Below are positions 30,288-39,585 of a stretch of 64,000 bases of DNA, in pieces. Each line of letters starts with the position of its first letter. Position 1 is the first letter of the stretch. The DNA comes from Coraliomargarita sp965656715. Its GTDB lineage: Bacteria; Verrucomicrobiota; Verrucomicrobiia; Opitutales; Coraliomargaritaceae. The stretch spans positions 62,001 through 126,000 of the forward strand of contig CBFHLR010000003.1 of NCBI GenBank assembly GCA_965656715.1. Direction: 5' to 3'. Under the pieces are notes generated by a model, which was not told the DNA's origin, did no database searches, and saw only the letters and a list, made by a program, of their open reading frames with translations. The position numbers and the translations under genes were made by a program.

Positions 30288-31112
30288 TTAGCTTAGTAGA
30301 TCGATCCACTCGTGGGCGGGGATTTCTTCTGGTCGGACGGTTGAGGCATAGCCTTTTTCAACGAGTTGCTCATACCAAGGGCGTGCGGCTGGATATGGAT
30401 CTTTTTTGCACAGTGCGCCGAGTTGTTTGCGGCGTTGGGTGAAGATGCGGCGCACGCAAGCGCGTGCTTCTTCAGTAAACTGGATGGCGTCTTCCTTTAA
30501 ATCGATTCGGAGCAGTGTGGAGTCGACTTTGGGGGCGGGATGGAAGCAGTTGGCTGAGACTAGGTGCTTGCTATGGACGTCGTAGGCTGCTTGGAGAAAA
30601 ATCGAAATCGCCCCGAAGGTCTTGCTGCCGTGGGGTGCGATATAGCGGTCGGCTGCTTCTTTTTGTAGCATGAGGACCATGCGCTGTGGCAACGGCCCAG
30701 AGAGGATTGCCTCCATCCATGGCGTCGAGACAGCATAGGGCAAATTGGCGACGATTTTGAAACCGGCTTCGGCTTGTTCGTCGGATAGGGCTGCACGCGG
30801 ATGGTCGAGGCAATCGCCTTCGGTTAGGTCGAGGCGGTCCTGCTCCGGGACCAGCTTAGTGCGTAAATAGTCTGAGAGTGTGCTGTCGCGTTCGACCGCA
30901 TAGAGCTGTGCGCCGCTGCCAAGGATCGCGCGGGTGAGGGTGCCGAGGCCCGGGCCGACTTCGACGACATTGCTGCTGGGGCCGATCTCTGCGAGCTCGA
31001 TGGACTTGCGCACGATGTTGCCATCCACCAGAAAATTCTGGCCGAGCTTCTTGTTGGGAAAGTGTTCGAGTTCGTCGAGGAGCTCGCGGGTCTGGTTCGG
31101 GCTGAGTGGCAC
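30288..31112 (-). CDS. rsmA: 16S rRNA dimethyladenosine transferase
   Basis: RsmA (KsgA) dimethylates two adjacent adenines in helix 45 of 16S rRNA. The 274-residue protein has KKLGQNFLVD (residues 21-30), SAM-binding VVEVGPGLGTLT (about 49-60), AVERD (about 72) and catalytic NLPYAVSTP (about 122-130); a C-terminal helical domain follows with QRRKQLG. The start is GTG 31112 without a visible Shine-Dalgarno. It follows queE on the same strand, separated by a repeat-rich spacer. Confidence 0.95.
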   Translation of the reverse strand: MPLSPNQTRELLDELEHFPNKKLGQNFLVDGNIVRKSIELAEIGPSSNVVEVGPGLGTLTRAILGSGAQLYAVERDSTLSDYLRTKLVPEQDRLDLTEGDCLDHPRAALSDEQAEAGFKIVANLPYAVSTPWMEAILSGPLPQRMVLMLQKEAADRYIAPHGSKTFGAISIFLQAAYDVHSKHLVSANCFHPAPKVDSTLLRIDLKEDAIQFTEEARACVRRIFTQRRKQLGALCKKDPYPAARPWYEQLVEKGYASTVRPEEIPAHEWIDLLS

Positions 31113-31138
31113 GTTGATTAAACCTAAAAGTGAGTAGG

Positions 31139-31286
31139 AACCGTTAATTTACATCTATTAACGTTAATTGTCTGAGTTGGGTTGATGAATGATCGGTTAG
31201 ATTAAACCTAGGTTGCAAGATCGTATCAGTCTTAGTCTACATGTGGTTCACACTTGATTCACGTTAATTGACGTAAATTAACGGTT
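31139..31286. repeat. TTAATT-word inverted repeat, copy 1
   Basis: The left arm 31139-31165 and right arm 31260-31286 are inverted with about 23 of 27 bases matching (AACCGTTAATTTACA...). The core between them carries a direct repeat GATTAAACCTA shared with 31117-31127. A compact copy is at 32030-32077, so the two flank queE. Confidence 0.85.
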
Positions 31287-31319
31287 CAACATCGGGGCGG
31301 ATTGCTGATTCGCAATTGA

Positions 31320-32009
<690 letters not shown>

Positions 32010-32029
32010 GACCTGTGAGGATAGGAGTG

Positions 32030-32077
32030 AACCGTTAATTTACGTGAATTAACCTTAATTGATGTAAATTAACGGTT
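32030..32077. repeat. TTAATT-word inverted repeat, copy 2
   Basis: The left arm 32030-32052 and right arm 32055-32077 are inverted with 21 of 23 bases matching and almost no loop. The outer ends (AACCGTTAATTTAC) are shared with copy 1. It lies between queD and queE, 21 nt before the queE start. Confidence 0.88.
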
Positions 32078-32101
32078 TTTGAAAATACGGTGCTATGTCG
32101 C

Positions 32102-32542
32102 TTACCGAGCAGTTCGCGGTGTGTATTTAGCCGAGTTTTTGGAGTCCTCTTCGATTTCGACCGAAACTATCCAGACGCGGTCGTCCGTTTGCTTGGCGAC
32201 CATCGGATTGAAGACTTCGTAGAGATGCTTGGCGAGGCCTTCGCTGGAGCAGTTTGGCAGGATGTAGGGCTGAAAGAGGTAGCCGAAGCTTTCGAGTAGC
32301 TTGTCCTTCTCTGGGTCGTCCTCATTCAAGAGGCAGGCGTGGTCTAGGTGTTCGTCGATCCAGGTCTTGAGATATTTGAGTTTGCCGAAATCGACGACGA
32401 ATCCGTTGGCGTCGGTCTCTTTGCAGGCGAAAGTCAGAGTGATCGCCCAATTGTGCCCGTGAATGAGCGCGCAGTGTCCATCGTGATGGTGTTGGCGGTG
32501 CGCGAACGGGATATCGCGGTAGGTCTTGGTGCAAGTAAGCAT
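32102..32542 (-). CDS. queD: 6-carboxytetrahydropterin synthase
   Basis: QueD converts dihydroneopterin triphosphate to CPH4. The 146-residue protein has the zinc-binding His residues in FAHRQHHHDGHCALIHGHNW (about residues 13-32), including the catalytic Cys and the HGH pair, then VVDFGKLKYLKTWIDEHLDHACL (about 49-71). The fold is the 6-pyruvoyl-tetrahydropterin synthase type. The ATG at 32542 is immediately preceded by an octad-word array that fills the queC-queD spacer. Confidence 0.94.
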   Translation of the reverse strand: MLTCTKTYRDIPFAHRQHHHDGHCALIHGHNWAITLTFACKETDANGFVVDFGKLKYLKTWIDEHLDHACLLNEDDPEKDKLLESFGYLFQPYILPNCSSEGLAKHLYEVFNPMVAKQTDDRVWIVSVEIEEDSKNSAKYTPRTAR

Positions 32543-32543
32543 G

Positions 32544-32591
32544 TTCTGAAAGGCTGAAATTTTGAAATGCTGAAACGCTGAGCTTCTGAAT
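32544..32591. repeat. octad-word array (nnCTGAAA), copy 1
   Basis: Six consecutive 8-nt units read TTCTGAAA, GGCTGAAA, TTTTGAAA, TGCTGAAA, CGCTGAGC, TTCTGAAT. They fill the 56-nt spacer between queC and queD from the queD start codon to 7 nt short of the queC stop. The same word occurs at 35933-35963. Confidence 0.85.
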
Positions 32592-32598
32592 CGTTTAT

Positions 32599-33300
32599 CT
32601 AGAGTCTCCAGTTGGTGACTACAAGTTCTTCGACGCTGGGCGCGTCATCGGCGTATGGTGTCGGATCTTCGACACCTGCGAGATAGAAGGCTTCGCGACG
32701 CTCGATACAGGTGCCGCAGCGTCCGCAGTGAATTTCGCCGCCTTTGTAGCAGGACCAGGTTTGCTCGAAGGGCACGCCGAGTTCGGCGCCGCGGCGGACG
32801 ATGTCGGCCTTAGTCCAATCAACGAAGGGGCGATCGAGTGCGACCTGATCCCAGTCGCAGAGCCGGATGGCCTCGGCCATGGCGTCGGCAAATTCGTTGC
32901 GGCAGTCGGGATAAATCGCGTGATCGCCGCTGTGAGCGGCATAGGCGACTTGATCGGCTTTGATCGAGAGCGCGTGCCCCGTGGCGACTGCGAGAAAGAT
33001 CATGTTCCGATTGGGCACGACCGTGGTTTTCATATTTTCCTCGGTGTAGTGGCCTTCCGCGACCTCGATTTCGGGCGAGGTCAGGCTGCTGCCTGCGAGC
33101 AGCGGCTGGATCGCCGACAAATCCGCGGTCTGGTGTGGCACGTCGATGCCTGCACAGATGGCGGCGGCACGCTCTAGCTCGCAGCGGTGGCGCTGGCCGT
33201 AATCAATCGAGAGCGCGTGGACTTCTTGGCCCATGGCGCGCAGGTGATAGAGTAGGGCGGTGGAATCGAGGCCACCCGAATATATTAATACAGATTTCAT
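32599..33300 (-). CDS. queC: 7-cyano-7-deazaguanine synthase
   Basis: QueC uses ATP and ammonia to convert CDG to preQ0. In 233 residues it has the PP-loop YSGGLDSTALL (about residues 7-17), VPNRNMIFL (about 95), DCRNEFADAM, and a C-terminal zinc site (CYKGGEIHCGRCGTC, about 184-198). It is the first gene of queCDE and starts at ATG 33300, divergent from nuoB. I looked for a preQ1 riboswitch in the 214-nt spacer and do not recognise one. Confidence 0.95.
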   Translation of the reverse strand: MKSVLIYSGGLDSTALLYHLRAMGQEVHALSIDYGQRHRCELERAAAICAGIDVPHQTADLSAIQPLLAGSSLTSPEIEVAEGHYTEENMKTTVVPNRNMIFLAVATGHALSIKADQVAYAAHSGDHAIYPDCRNEFADAMAEAIRLCDWDQVALDRPFVDWTKADIVRRGAELGVPFEQTWSCYKGGEIHCGRCGTCIERREAFYLAGVEDPTPYADDAPSVEELVVTNWRL

Positions 33301-33514
33301 GAATTCAGTGAGTGCCGGACTGGTTAGCGGCGCCCTGGGAATTCGGTAGCAGGGCGTTGACCGGACCCGCTAGACTGCCTGTGCGGCAGCGCGGGGCAAG
33401 ACTAAAGGGGCGAGGTGTCACAAGGGCGTCACAAAATCAAATTGTAGCTTGCCAGCTTTGGGGGGTGGGCTAGGTTTTGCTGGTTTTGAGCAAGCCACGA
33501 TCCCCGGCCGCCCA

Positions 33515-34066
33515 ATGAGCACACACACACAAACTGTAGGATACGATAGCAAGGTAGAAGGTGAAGTGATTGTCACCCAAGCGGATGCTGTCATTAATTG
33601 GATCCGTAAGCATTCGGTTTGGCCGATGCCGATGGGTCTCGCTTGCTGCGCGATTGAACTCATGGCAGCGGGCGGTTCACGCTTCGATATTTCCCGCTTC
33701 GGCATGGAGGTGATGCGATTTTCGCCACGTCAGGCCGATTGTATGATTGTTGCCGGCACCGTCACTTACAAGATGGCTGAGGTCGTGCGTCGTATTTACG
33801 AGCAAATGGCTGAGCCCAAGTGGGTGGTCGCGATGGGTGCCTGCGCGAGCACGGGCGGTATGTATCGTTCCTACGCGACGCTGCAGGGCGTTGACCGCAT
33901 TGTTCCAGTGGATGTTTATATCAGTGGATGCCCTCCACGTCCGGAGGCGCTGCTCGATGCAATGATTAAACTGCAAGACAAGATTGGCCGTGAGCGCTCG
34001 GTCAAAGACTTGAAAGCACGAAAGACCCCTGTGCCCGAAATCGTCGGAGCCACTAAGGAGGCCTAA
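33515..34066 (+). CDS. nuoB: NADH-quinone oxidoreductase subunit B
   Basis: NuoB carries cluster N2, the last Fe-S centre before quinone in complex I. In 183 residues the Cys ligands are in MGLACCAIELMA, VVAMGACASTGGMY and ISGCPPRPEALLDAM. I chose ATG 33515 (MSTHTQTV); the upstream TTG frame is non-coding. It is the first gene of the nuo run: no nuoA precedes it, because the upstream gene is queC on the other strand. The 214-nt spacer has a CGCCCTG/CAGGGCG hairpin (33331-33356) and a GTCACA direct repeat near 33419-33434. Confidence 0.95.
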   Translation: MSTHTQTVGYDSKVEGEVIVTQADAVINWIRKHSVWPMPMGLACCAIELMAAGGSRFDISRFGMEVMRFSPRQADCMIVAGTVTYKMAEVVRRIYEQMAEPKWVVAMGACASTGGMYRSYATLQGVDRIVPVDVYISGCPPRPEALLDAMIKLQDKIGRERSVKDLKARKTPVPEIVGATKEA

Positions 34067-34071
34067 TAATT

Positions 34072-34680
34072 ATGGCTGACAACGAATTTGCTCTTCTTAA
34101 AGAGCGCTTTGAGTTTCTCACCGAGCGGGATTCTGCGGACCACCTTGCGGTCAATTGCCCGGCTGAGAAGATGATCGAGTTCTTCACCGCGCTGCGCGAT
34201 GAGTTTGCATACGACCTCTTGGTCGACGTGACTGCGGTCGACTGGGACGCCCAGAGCCCGCGCTTTACTGGGATTTATCACATCCTTTCGACCATCAAGC
34301 ACGAATACATCCGTGTCGCGGTCGACTGTGAGGACGATATCAATCCGAGCCTACCATCGGTTGCGACGCTCTATCCGGCGGCCAACTGGCACGAGCGCGA
34401 AACCTACGACTTGATGGGCATTCGCTATGAAGGTCACCCGGATTTGAAACGTATTTTGATGTGGGACGACTATCCATACCACCCCTTGCGTAAGGAATTT
34501 CCGCTGGCAGGTATTGAAACTCCGTTCCCTGCGGACGACGTTGCCGCATCTGCGGACGCCAAGGTGTTGCCGGCCCCAATGATGGGCGGACCCTTCGTTT
34601 CATCGGCAGATGGCCCAATGAGCCAGACCGAACCACAGGCGAAGGACGAAAGCTGGACCGAAAAGGAGGAGAACCGCTAA
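34072..34680 (+). CDS. nuoC: NADH-quinone oxidoreductase subunit C
   Basis: NuoC is a peripheral-arm subunit near the quinone site. In 202 residues the family signature ERETYDLMGIRYEGHPDLKR and WDDYPYHPLRKEFP lies at about 108-143. The C-terminal 45 residues (Ala/Pro/Met-rich, then acidic) form an extension beyond the usual end. A strong AAGGAGG lies about 11 nt upstream, rare in this window. It is 5 nt after nuoB. Confidence 0.95.
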   Translation: MADNEFALLKERFEFLTERDSADHLAVNCPAEKMIEFFTALRDEFAYDLLVDVTAVDWDAQSPRFTGIYHILSTIKHEYIRVAVDCEDDINPSLPSVATLYPAANWHERETYDLMGIRYEGHPDLKRILMWDDYPYHPLRKEFPLAGIETPFPADDVAASADAKVLPAPMMGGPFVSSADGPMSQTEPQAKDESWTEKEENR

Positions 34681-34681
34681 G

Positions 34682-35923
34682 ATGGCGAAGACGACCAAAG
34701 AAATTTCAATCGGTGATCTCGGCGCACGTGCGGGCAACGCACACAGCGAGCTGCAAGGCGAGCGCATGGCGCTCAATGTCGGCCCCTCCCACCCAACTAC
34801 GCACGGTGTGCTGCGCTTGTTGATGGAGCTCGATGGCGACACCATCACAAAGTGTGAGCCAGTGATCGGCTACCTGCACCGTGGTGATGAGAAGATCGCT
34901 GAGAACATGACTTATAACCAGTTCGTGCCGTATACCGACCGACTGGATTACCTCGCGCCCCTTTCCAACAACGTTGCCTATGCGATGACCGTTGAGAAGA
35001 TCGCAAACCTCACCGTGCCGGAGCGCTGCCAAGCGATTCGTGTGCTCTGCTGTGAGTTGGCGCGTATTTCATCTCACCTGCTCGGGGTCGGGGTGTATGG
35101 CATGGATGCCGGAGCATGGACCGTGTTCATGTATACCTTCACCGAACGCGAGAAGCTCTATACACTCTTTGAGGAGCTGACCGGTGCGCGTTTCACCACC
35201 AGCTATACTCGTATCGGTGGTGTCGCCCGCGACATTCCGGACGGCTGGCTCGGTCGTGTAAGTGATTTCTGTAACGGCGTGCTGCCGATTCTGGATCAGG
35301 TCGACAAGTGCCTCACACGTAACCGTATCTTCATGGACCGCACTGTTGGTATCGGCGCGATCTCGAAGGAAATGGCGATTGCCAATGGCCTGACTGGCCC
35401 GAACTTGCGTGCGTGTGGCGTCGATCTCGACCTGCGCAAGGATAAGCCATACCTCGGTTACGAAAACTACGACTTTGATGTGCCGATCGGCACCACCGGT
35501 GACTGCTACGACCGCTACCTCATGCGTGCGGAAGAAATTCGCCAATCGGTGCGTATCATCCGTCAGGTGATCGATAAGTTCCCAGAAGGTTCTTACTATG
35601 CTGAGGAAGCGAAGAAGATCTTTTCTCCACCCAAGGCAAAAGTGCTGACCAGCATGGAGGAACTGATACAGAACTTCATGATCACCACTGAAGGTCCACA
35701 GATTCCTCCGGGCGAGGCCTACTTCGAAGCGGAAAACCCGAAGGGTGCGCTCGGCTTCTACTGTGTTTCTAAGGGCGGCGGTGTGCCGTATCGCTTGAAG
35801 ATTCGTGGTCCGTCTTTCTGCTCCCTGAGTATTTTGGAAGAACTGGTGCCCGGCCACCACATGACTGATATTACCGTGATTCTTGGCTCGCTCGACTTCG
35901 TGATGGGCGAGTGCGACCGATAG
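34682..35923 (+). CDS. nuoD: NADH-quinone oxidoreductase subunit D
   Basis: NuoD is the 49-kDa-type subunit that forms the quinone pocket with NuoB. In 413 residues it has LNVGPSHPTTHGVLRL (about 28-43), the YLHRGDEKIAE loop (about 64-74), RDIPDGWLGRV and a C-terminal SFCSLSILEELVPGHHMTDITVILGSLDFVMGECDR ending in the conserved Asp-Arg. A GGAGGAG sequence precedes the start. The gap to nuoE (35924-35964) is filled by CTGAAA octads. Confidence 0.97.
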   Translation: MAKTTKEISIGDLGARAGNAHSELQGERMALNVGPSHPTTHGVLRLLMELDGDTITKCEPVIGYLHRGDEKIAENMTYNQFVPYTDRLDYLAPLSNNVAYAMTVEKIANLTVPERCQAIRVLCCELARISSHLLGVGVYGMDAGAWTVFMYTFTEREKLYTLFEELTGARFTTSYTRIGGVARDIPDGWLGRVSDFCNGVLPILDQVDKCLTRNRIFMDRTVGIGAISKEMAIANGLTGPNLRACGVDLDLRKDKPYLGYENYDFDVPIGTTGDCYDRYLMRAEEIRQSVRIIRQVIDKFPEGSYYAEEAKKIFSPPKAKVLTSMEELIQNFMITTEGPQIPPGEAYFEAENPKGALGFYCVSKGGGVPYRLKIRGPSFCSLSILEELVPGHHMTDITVILGSLDFVMGECDR

Positions 35924-35932
35924 TCCAGAAAA

Positions 35933-35963
35933 GCTGAAAGACTGAAACGCTGAAAGCTGAAAC
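35933..35963. repeat. octad-word array (nnCTGAAA), copy 2
   Basis: GCTGAAAG, ACTGAAAC, GCTGAAAG and CTGAAAC occupy the nuoD-nuoE spacer up to the nuoE ATG at 35965, where a ribosome-binding site would be expected. It is the same word as in the queC-queD spacer. Confidence 0.85.
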
Positions 35964-35964
35964 A

Positions 35965-36462
35965 ATGAATTTAAAACCCGAAACGATTGAAAAAATAGAC
36001 AAGCTGGTGCCGCGCTATCCGACCAAGCGCAGTGCGGCGCTTCCGCTCTGTCATCTCGTTCAGGAAGACCAAGGCTATCTCTCCAGCGAAGCGATGGAGT
36101 GGATCGCCGCGCGCCTGGAGCTGCAGCCGATCAACATCATTGAGATCGTCACGTTCTATCCGATGTTGCGCACGGAGCCGACGGGTAAATACCACGTCCG
36201 CGTGTGCCGCACCTTGCCGTGTGCCTTGTCCGGTGCGTATCAGACCTGCGCGCGTTTGGAAGAAGAGCTCAACGTTAAGGTCGGCCACACCAGTGAAGAC
36301 GGTTTGGTCACCTTGGAATACGTCGAGTGCCACGCCGATTGCGGTCGTGCACCCGTTGTGATGGTTGGTGAGGAAGAATACACCGATATCGATCCCGATA
36401 AGGCCAGCGAGCTGGCAGCCCAGATGAAGTCCGGCGAACTTTCGACCGGTATCCCAAGTTAA
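35965..36462 (+). CDS. nuoE: NADH-quinone oxidoreductase subunit E
   Basis: NuoE is the 24-kDa-type subunit with [2Fe-2S] cluster N1a. In 165 residues the ligands are in VCRTLPCALSGA (about 72-83) and ECHADCGRAPVV (about 114-125), a thioredoxin-like arrangement. The N-terminus is short. The region before its ATG consists of CTGAAA octads rather than a normal ribosome-binding site, so its translation may depend on coupling to nuoD or on the array itself (inference). nuoF follows after 17 nt. Confidence 0.95.
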   Translation: MNLKPETIEKIDKLVPRYPTKRSAALPLCHLVQEDQGYLSSEAMEWIAARLELQPINIIEIVTFYPMLRTEPTGKYHVRVCRTLPCALSGAYQTCARLEEELNVKVGHTSEDGLVTLEYVECHADCGRAPVVMVGEEEYTDIDPDKASELAAQMKSGELSTGIPS

Positions 36463-36479
36463 CTTTTATTCGATAAGCG

Positions 36480-37847
36480 ATGGCAGACCACGAAGAAACA
36501 CGGCTCATCATGAAGTATGTCGATGAGCCCGGCTACACCAACGACATCGATTGTTACATGAAGCATGGTGGTTACGAGGACCTGAAGAAGGCCGTAACCA
36601 TGAAGCCCGAAGACATTTGCGCGGAAGTGATGGACTCAGGAGTCCGCGGCCGTGGTGGCGCGGGTTTCCCTGCAGGCATGAAGTGGAAGTTCCTCGACCG
36701 TAAGTCTGGCAAACCAATTTACTTGGTCTGCAACTGTGACGAGTCCGAGCCCGGCACTTTCAAAGACCGTCAGATTGTCCACAAAGATCCGCACCAGCTG
36801 ATCGAGGGCATGATGATCTCCGCATTTGCGATTCAAGCGAAGTTGGCCTTCATCTACATTCGCGGTGAGTTCTTCCAAGGCTACCGCATCCTTGAGAAGG
36901 CGATCGAAGAAGCGCGCGAAAAGAACTTCCTCGGCGACAACATTCTCGGGTCTAGTTACTCTTGCGACATCATCGTGCACCGCGGAGCGGGCGCATACAT
37001 CTGTGGTGAAGAAACCGGTCTGATCGAATCGCTCGAAGGCAACCGCGCGAATCCGCGCATTAAGCCTCCATATTTCCCGGCAGCGCTTGGTCTGTATCAG
37101 TGCCCAACTATCGTGAACAACGTGGAAACGCTTTGCGATGTTAAGCACATCGTTGCGATGGGCGGTAAGGAGTTCGCCGAAATCGGCACTCCGGGCAACA
37201 CTGGCACCCGCACATGGTGCGTATCCGGTCATGTGATGAAGCCGGGCTACTACGAGTTTGCCTGTGCAGACATCACACTCGGCGAGTTGATCTACGACGT
37301 CTGTGGTGGTTTGAAACCAGGCCGTAAGCTCAAGGCGGTCATTCCAGGTGGTTCCTCTGCGAAGGTTCTGCGCGCAGACGAGCGTTTCACTGGTAAGCTT
37401 AAGGACGGCACCGAATTTGACTGGGGCATTGAGGACATTCCAATGGATTTCGACAGCTTGATGGCTTGCGGATCCATGTCCGGTTCCGGTGGTGTGATAG
37501 TGATGGACGACTCGACCGACATCGTCGAAGCGCTCGCGAACATTAACTATTTCTACGCGCACGAGAGTTGCGGACAGTGCACGCCATGCCGTGAAGGTGT
37601 GCCGTGGCTGCGCAAGATCACCCAGCGTATGGTCGATGGCGAAGCCCGCGAAGAGGATGCCGATCTGCTCAAGTCGATTGCTGACCAAATTGCCGGTCGC
37701 ACGATTTGCGCCTTTGGTGAAGCTGCCTCATGGCCGGTGCAGAGCTTTATCGAGAAATTTAAAGACGAGTTCGTGGAGAAAGCCCGCGAACAAGCCGCAC
37801 GCCGCAAGGCTGGCGAAGAACCTGCTAAGGAGACCACATTGATTTAG
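36480..37847 (+). CDS. nuoF: NADH-quinone oxidoreductase subunit F
   Basis: NuoF binds NADH and FMN and carries cluster N3. In 455 residues it has GRGGAGFPAGMKW (about 54-66), NCDESEPGTFKDR (about 82-94), the GAGAYICGEETGLIESLEG flavin loop (about 168-186) and the cluster site ESCGQCTPCREG (about 362-373). A charged C-terminal tail of about 40 residues (RKAGEEPAKE) is longer than usual. It ends 2 nt before nuoG. Confidence 0.97.
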   Translation: MADHEETRLIMKYVDEPGYTNDIDCYMKHGGYEDLKKAVTMKPEDICAEVMDSGVRGRGGAGFPAGMKWKFLDRKSGKPIYLVCNCDESEPGTFKDRQIVHKDPHQLIEGMMISAFAIQAKLAFIYIRGEFFQGYRILEKAIEEAREKNFLGDNILGSSYSCDIIVHRGAGAYICGEETGLIESLEGNRANPRIKPPYFPAALGLYQCPTIVNNVETLCDVKHIVAMGGKEFAEIGTPGNTGTRTWCVSGHVMKPGYYEFACADITLGELIYDVCGGLKPGRKLKAVIPGGSSAKVLRADERFTGKLKDGTEFDWGIEDIPMDFDSLMACGSMSGSGGVIVMDDSTDIVEALANINYFYAHESCGQCTPCREGVPWLRKITQRMVDGEAREEDADLLKSIADQIAGRTICAFGEAASWPVQSFIEKFKDEFVEKAREQAARRKAGEEPAKETTLI

Positions 37848-37849
37848 TC

Positions 37850-39571
37850 ATGAGCGATCAGAGCCAAACCGATCTGATTACCATCAACATTGATGGTCAG
37901 GACATCGAGGTCCCGAAAGGGATCAACATCATCGAAGCCGTAAAGCTCGTTGGTAAGGGCAAGGAAGTTCCGCACTATTGCTACCACCCGAAGCTTTCTA
38001 TCGCAGGTAACTGCCGCATGTGTATGGTGGAGATGGGGATGCCGATGCGTGACCGCGCAACGGGCGAACCAGTTCTCGACGAGAACGGCGTGCAAAAGAT
38101 TGGTTGGATGCCAAAGCCGACCATCGGTTGTGCGACCAACGCTGCGCCGGGTATGCACATTAAGACAGGCTCACCGATGGTGAAGGAGTCTCGCAATGGT
38201 GTGACTGAGTTCCTGTTGATCAATCACCCGCTGGATTGCCCGATTTGTGACCAAGCAGGTGAGTGCCGCCTGCAGGAGTTTTCCGCTGAGCACGGACGTG
38301 GTGAAAGCCGCTTCATCGAGCAAAAGAATGTGAAGCCAAAGCGCACCAAGGTCGGACCGCGCGTTACGCTCGACGACGAACGCTGCATTCTCTGCTCCCG
38401 CTGCGTGCGCTTCTCTAAAGAAGTTGCGGGTGATGACTGCCTCGGTTTTGTCGATCGCGGCACTTATTCGACACTGACGACCTATCCTGGAAAGGATCTA
38501 TCTCACAATTACTCGCTCAACACCGTCGACATTTGTCCAGTGGGCGCGCTGACCAGCACAGACTTCCGTTTCAAGATGCGTGTTTGGTTTCTCAAACGCA
38601 CCAACAGCATCTGCACCGAAAGTAGTGTGGGTGCGAATACCACGGTCTGGAGCCGTGAAGGTAAAATTTATCGTGTGACTCCACGTCGCAACGACGCGGT
38701 GAATGACACATGGATGACCGACTCCGGTCGTGAGTTGTTCAAGAGCATCGATTCGGATGATCGCCTCACACACTACACTGTCGATGGCGTGCACAAGAAG
38801 GCTGACGAAGCTGCCGCTGCTGCAGTGGATCTGCTCAAGGGCGGGGACGTTGCGATTGTTGCTTCGGCCCACAGCTCGGTTGAAGAGCAGTTTTTCTATA
38901 AGGCGATGGCTGAGCGCACCGGCGCTTCGATCCACATGGTTTCGAAGACAGGTGAGGGCGATGGCATCCTTTTGAGTGAAGACCGCACACCAAACATGCG
39001 TGGTGCCTTGCTCAATGGTTTGATTGCTGAATTGCCTGAAGCTGAGTTGAGCCCGCTGGCTCGCGACATCAGCTCCGGTTCGGTGAAGACGCTCGTAGTT
39101 GCCAACGAACATATCACTACGCTGGGTGTGCCGGCCGATGTGCTGTCCAAGGCGAAGATTATTTACTTCGGCACGCACACCAACGAGGTGAGCAAGGTTG
39201 CCGATGTGGTTTGCCCATCACTTTCAGTGTTCGAGAAGGAAGGTTCGTTTGTGAATGTTTCCTTCCGCGTGCAGAAGTTTGCCGCAGCCGTTCCTGGCCC
39301 GAAGGGTATACTTCCGGATGTTGCAGTGCTCGAAAAGATCGTTGCGCCACTCGCCGATGAAAAGCCAGCGGCTCCGACGATGGATACGATCTGGGAACGC
39401 ATTGCTAAGAAGGTGAGCCAGTTTGGCGAGCTGACCTGGCGCGGTATCGGTGAAGAGGGCAGTGCCGTAGAACCAAGCACCTTCCTCGACTTGCCATTTA
39501 CTGAAACCAAGAATCTGAAATTTGATCCTGACGCGTTCAAGGAGGCGCATGCGACTCCAGCCGGAGCTTAA
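37850..39571 (+). CDS. nuoG: NADH-quinone oxidoreductase subunit G (short form)
   Basis: NuoG is the 75-kDa-type subunit with clusters N1b, N4 and N5. In 573 residues the ligands are present: CYHPKLSIAGNCRMC for N1b, HPLDCPICDQAGEC for N5, and CILCSRCVRF with a later CPVG for N4. There is an insertion (about residues 66-82) between the third and fourth N1b Cys. The molybdopterin-like C-terminal domain is truncated relative to about 700-900 residues in other bacteria, and no N7 Cys motif is seen. Electron transfer should be unaffected. Confidence 0.94.
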   Translation: MSDQSQTDLITINIDGQDIEVPKGINIIEAVKLVGKGKEVPHYCYHPKLSIAGNCRMCMVEMGMPMRDRATGEPVLDENGVQKIGWMPKPTIGCATNAAPGMHIKTGSPMVKESRNGVTEFLLINHPLDCPICDQAGECRLQEFSAEHGRGESRFIEQKNVKPKRTKVGPRVTLDDERCILCSRCVRFSKEVAGDDCLGFVDRGTYSTLTTYPGKDLSHNYSLNTVDICPVGALTSTDFRFKMRVWFLKRTNSICTESSVGANTTVWSREGKIYRVTPRRNDAVNDTWMTDSGRELFKSIDSDDRLTHYTVDGVHKKADEAAAAAVDLLKGGDVAIVASAHSSVEEQFFYKAMAERTGASIHMVSKTGEGDGILLSEDRTPNMRGALLNGLIAELPEAELSPLARDISSGSVKTLVVANEHITTLGVPADVLSKAKIIYFGTHTNEVSKVADVVCPSLSVFEKEGSFVNVSFRVQKFAAAVPGPKGILPDVAVLEKIVAPLADEKPAAPTMDTIWERIAKKVSQFGELTWRGIGEEGSAVEPSTFLDLPFTETKNLKFDPDAFKEAHATPAGA

Positions 39572-39585
39572 GCAGAAAGCCTGAC

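Noticed and set aside
33301..33514. A preQ1 riboswitch before queC
   Set aside because: I looked on the minus strand for the short preQ1-I hairpin with an A-rich tail and for class II features. Neither is visible. Only generic GC hairpins are present.
36636..37688. Long minus-strand reading frame (350 codons) opposite nuoF
   Set aside because: nuoF is complete on the other strand with all cofactor motifs. The antisense frame has no recognisable domain and arises from GC-biased third positions. The same applies to long frames opposite argS (60462-61562), tig (17716-18777) and rpsB (11337-12206).
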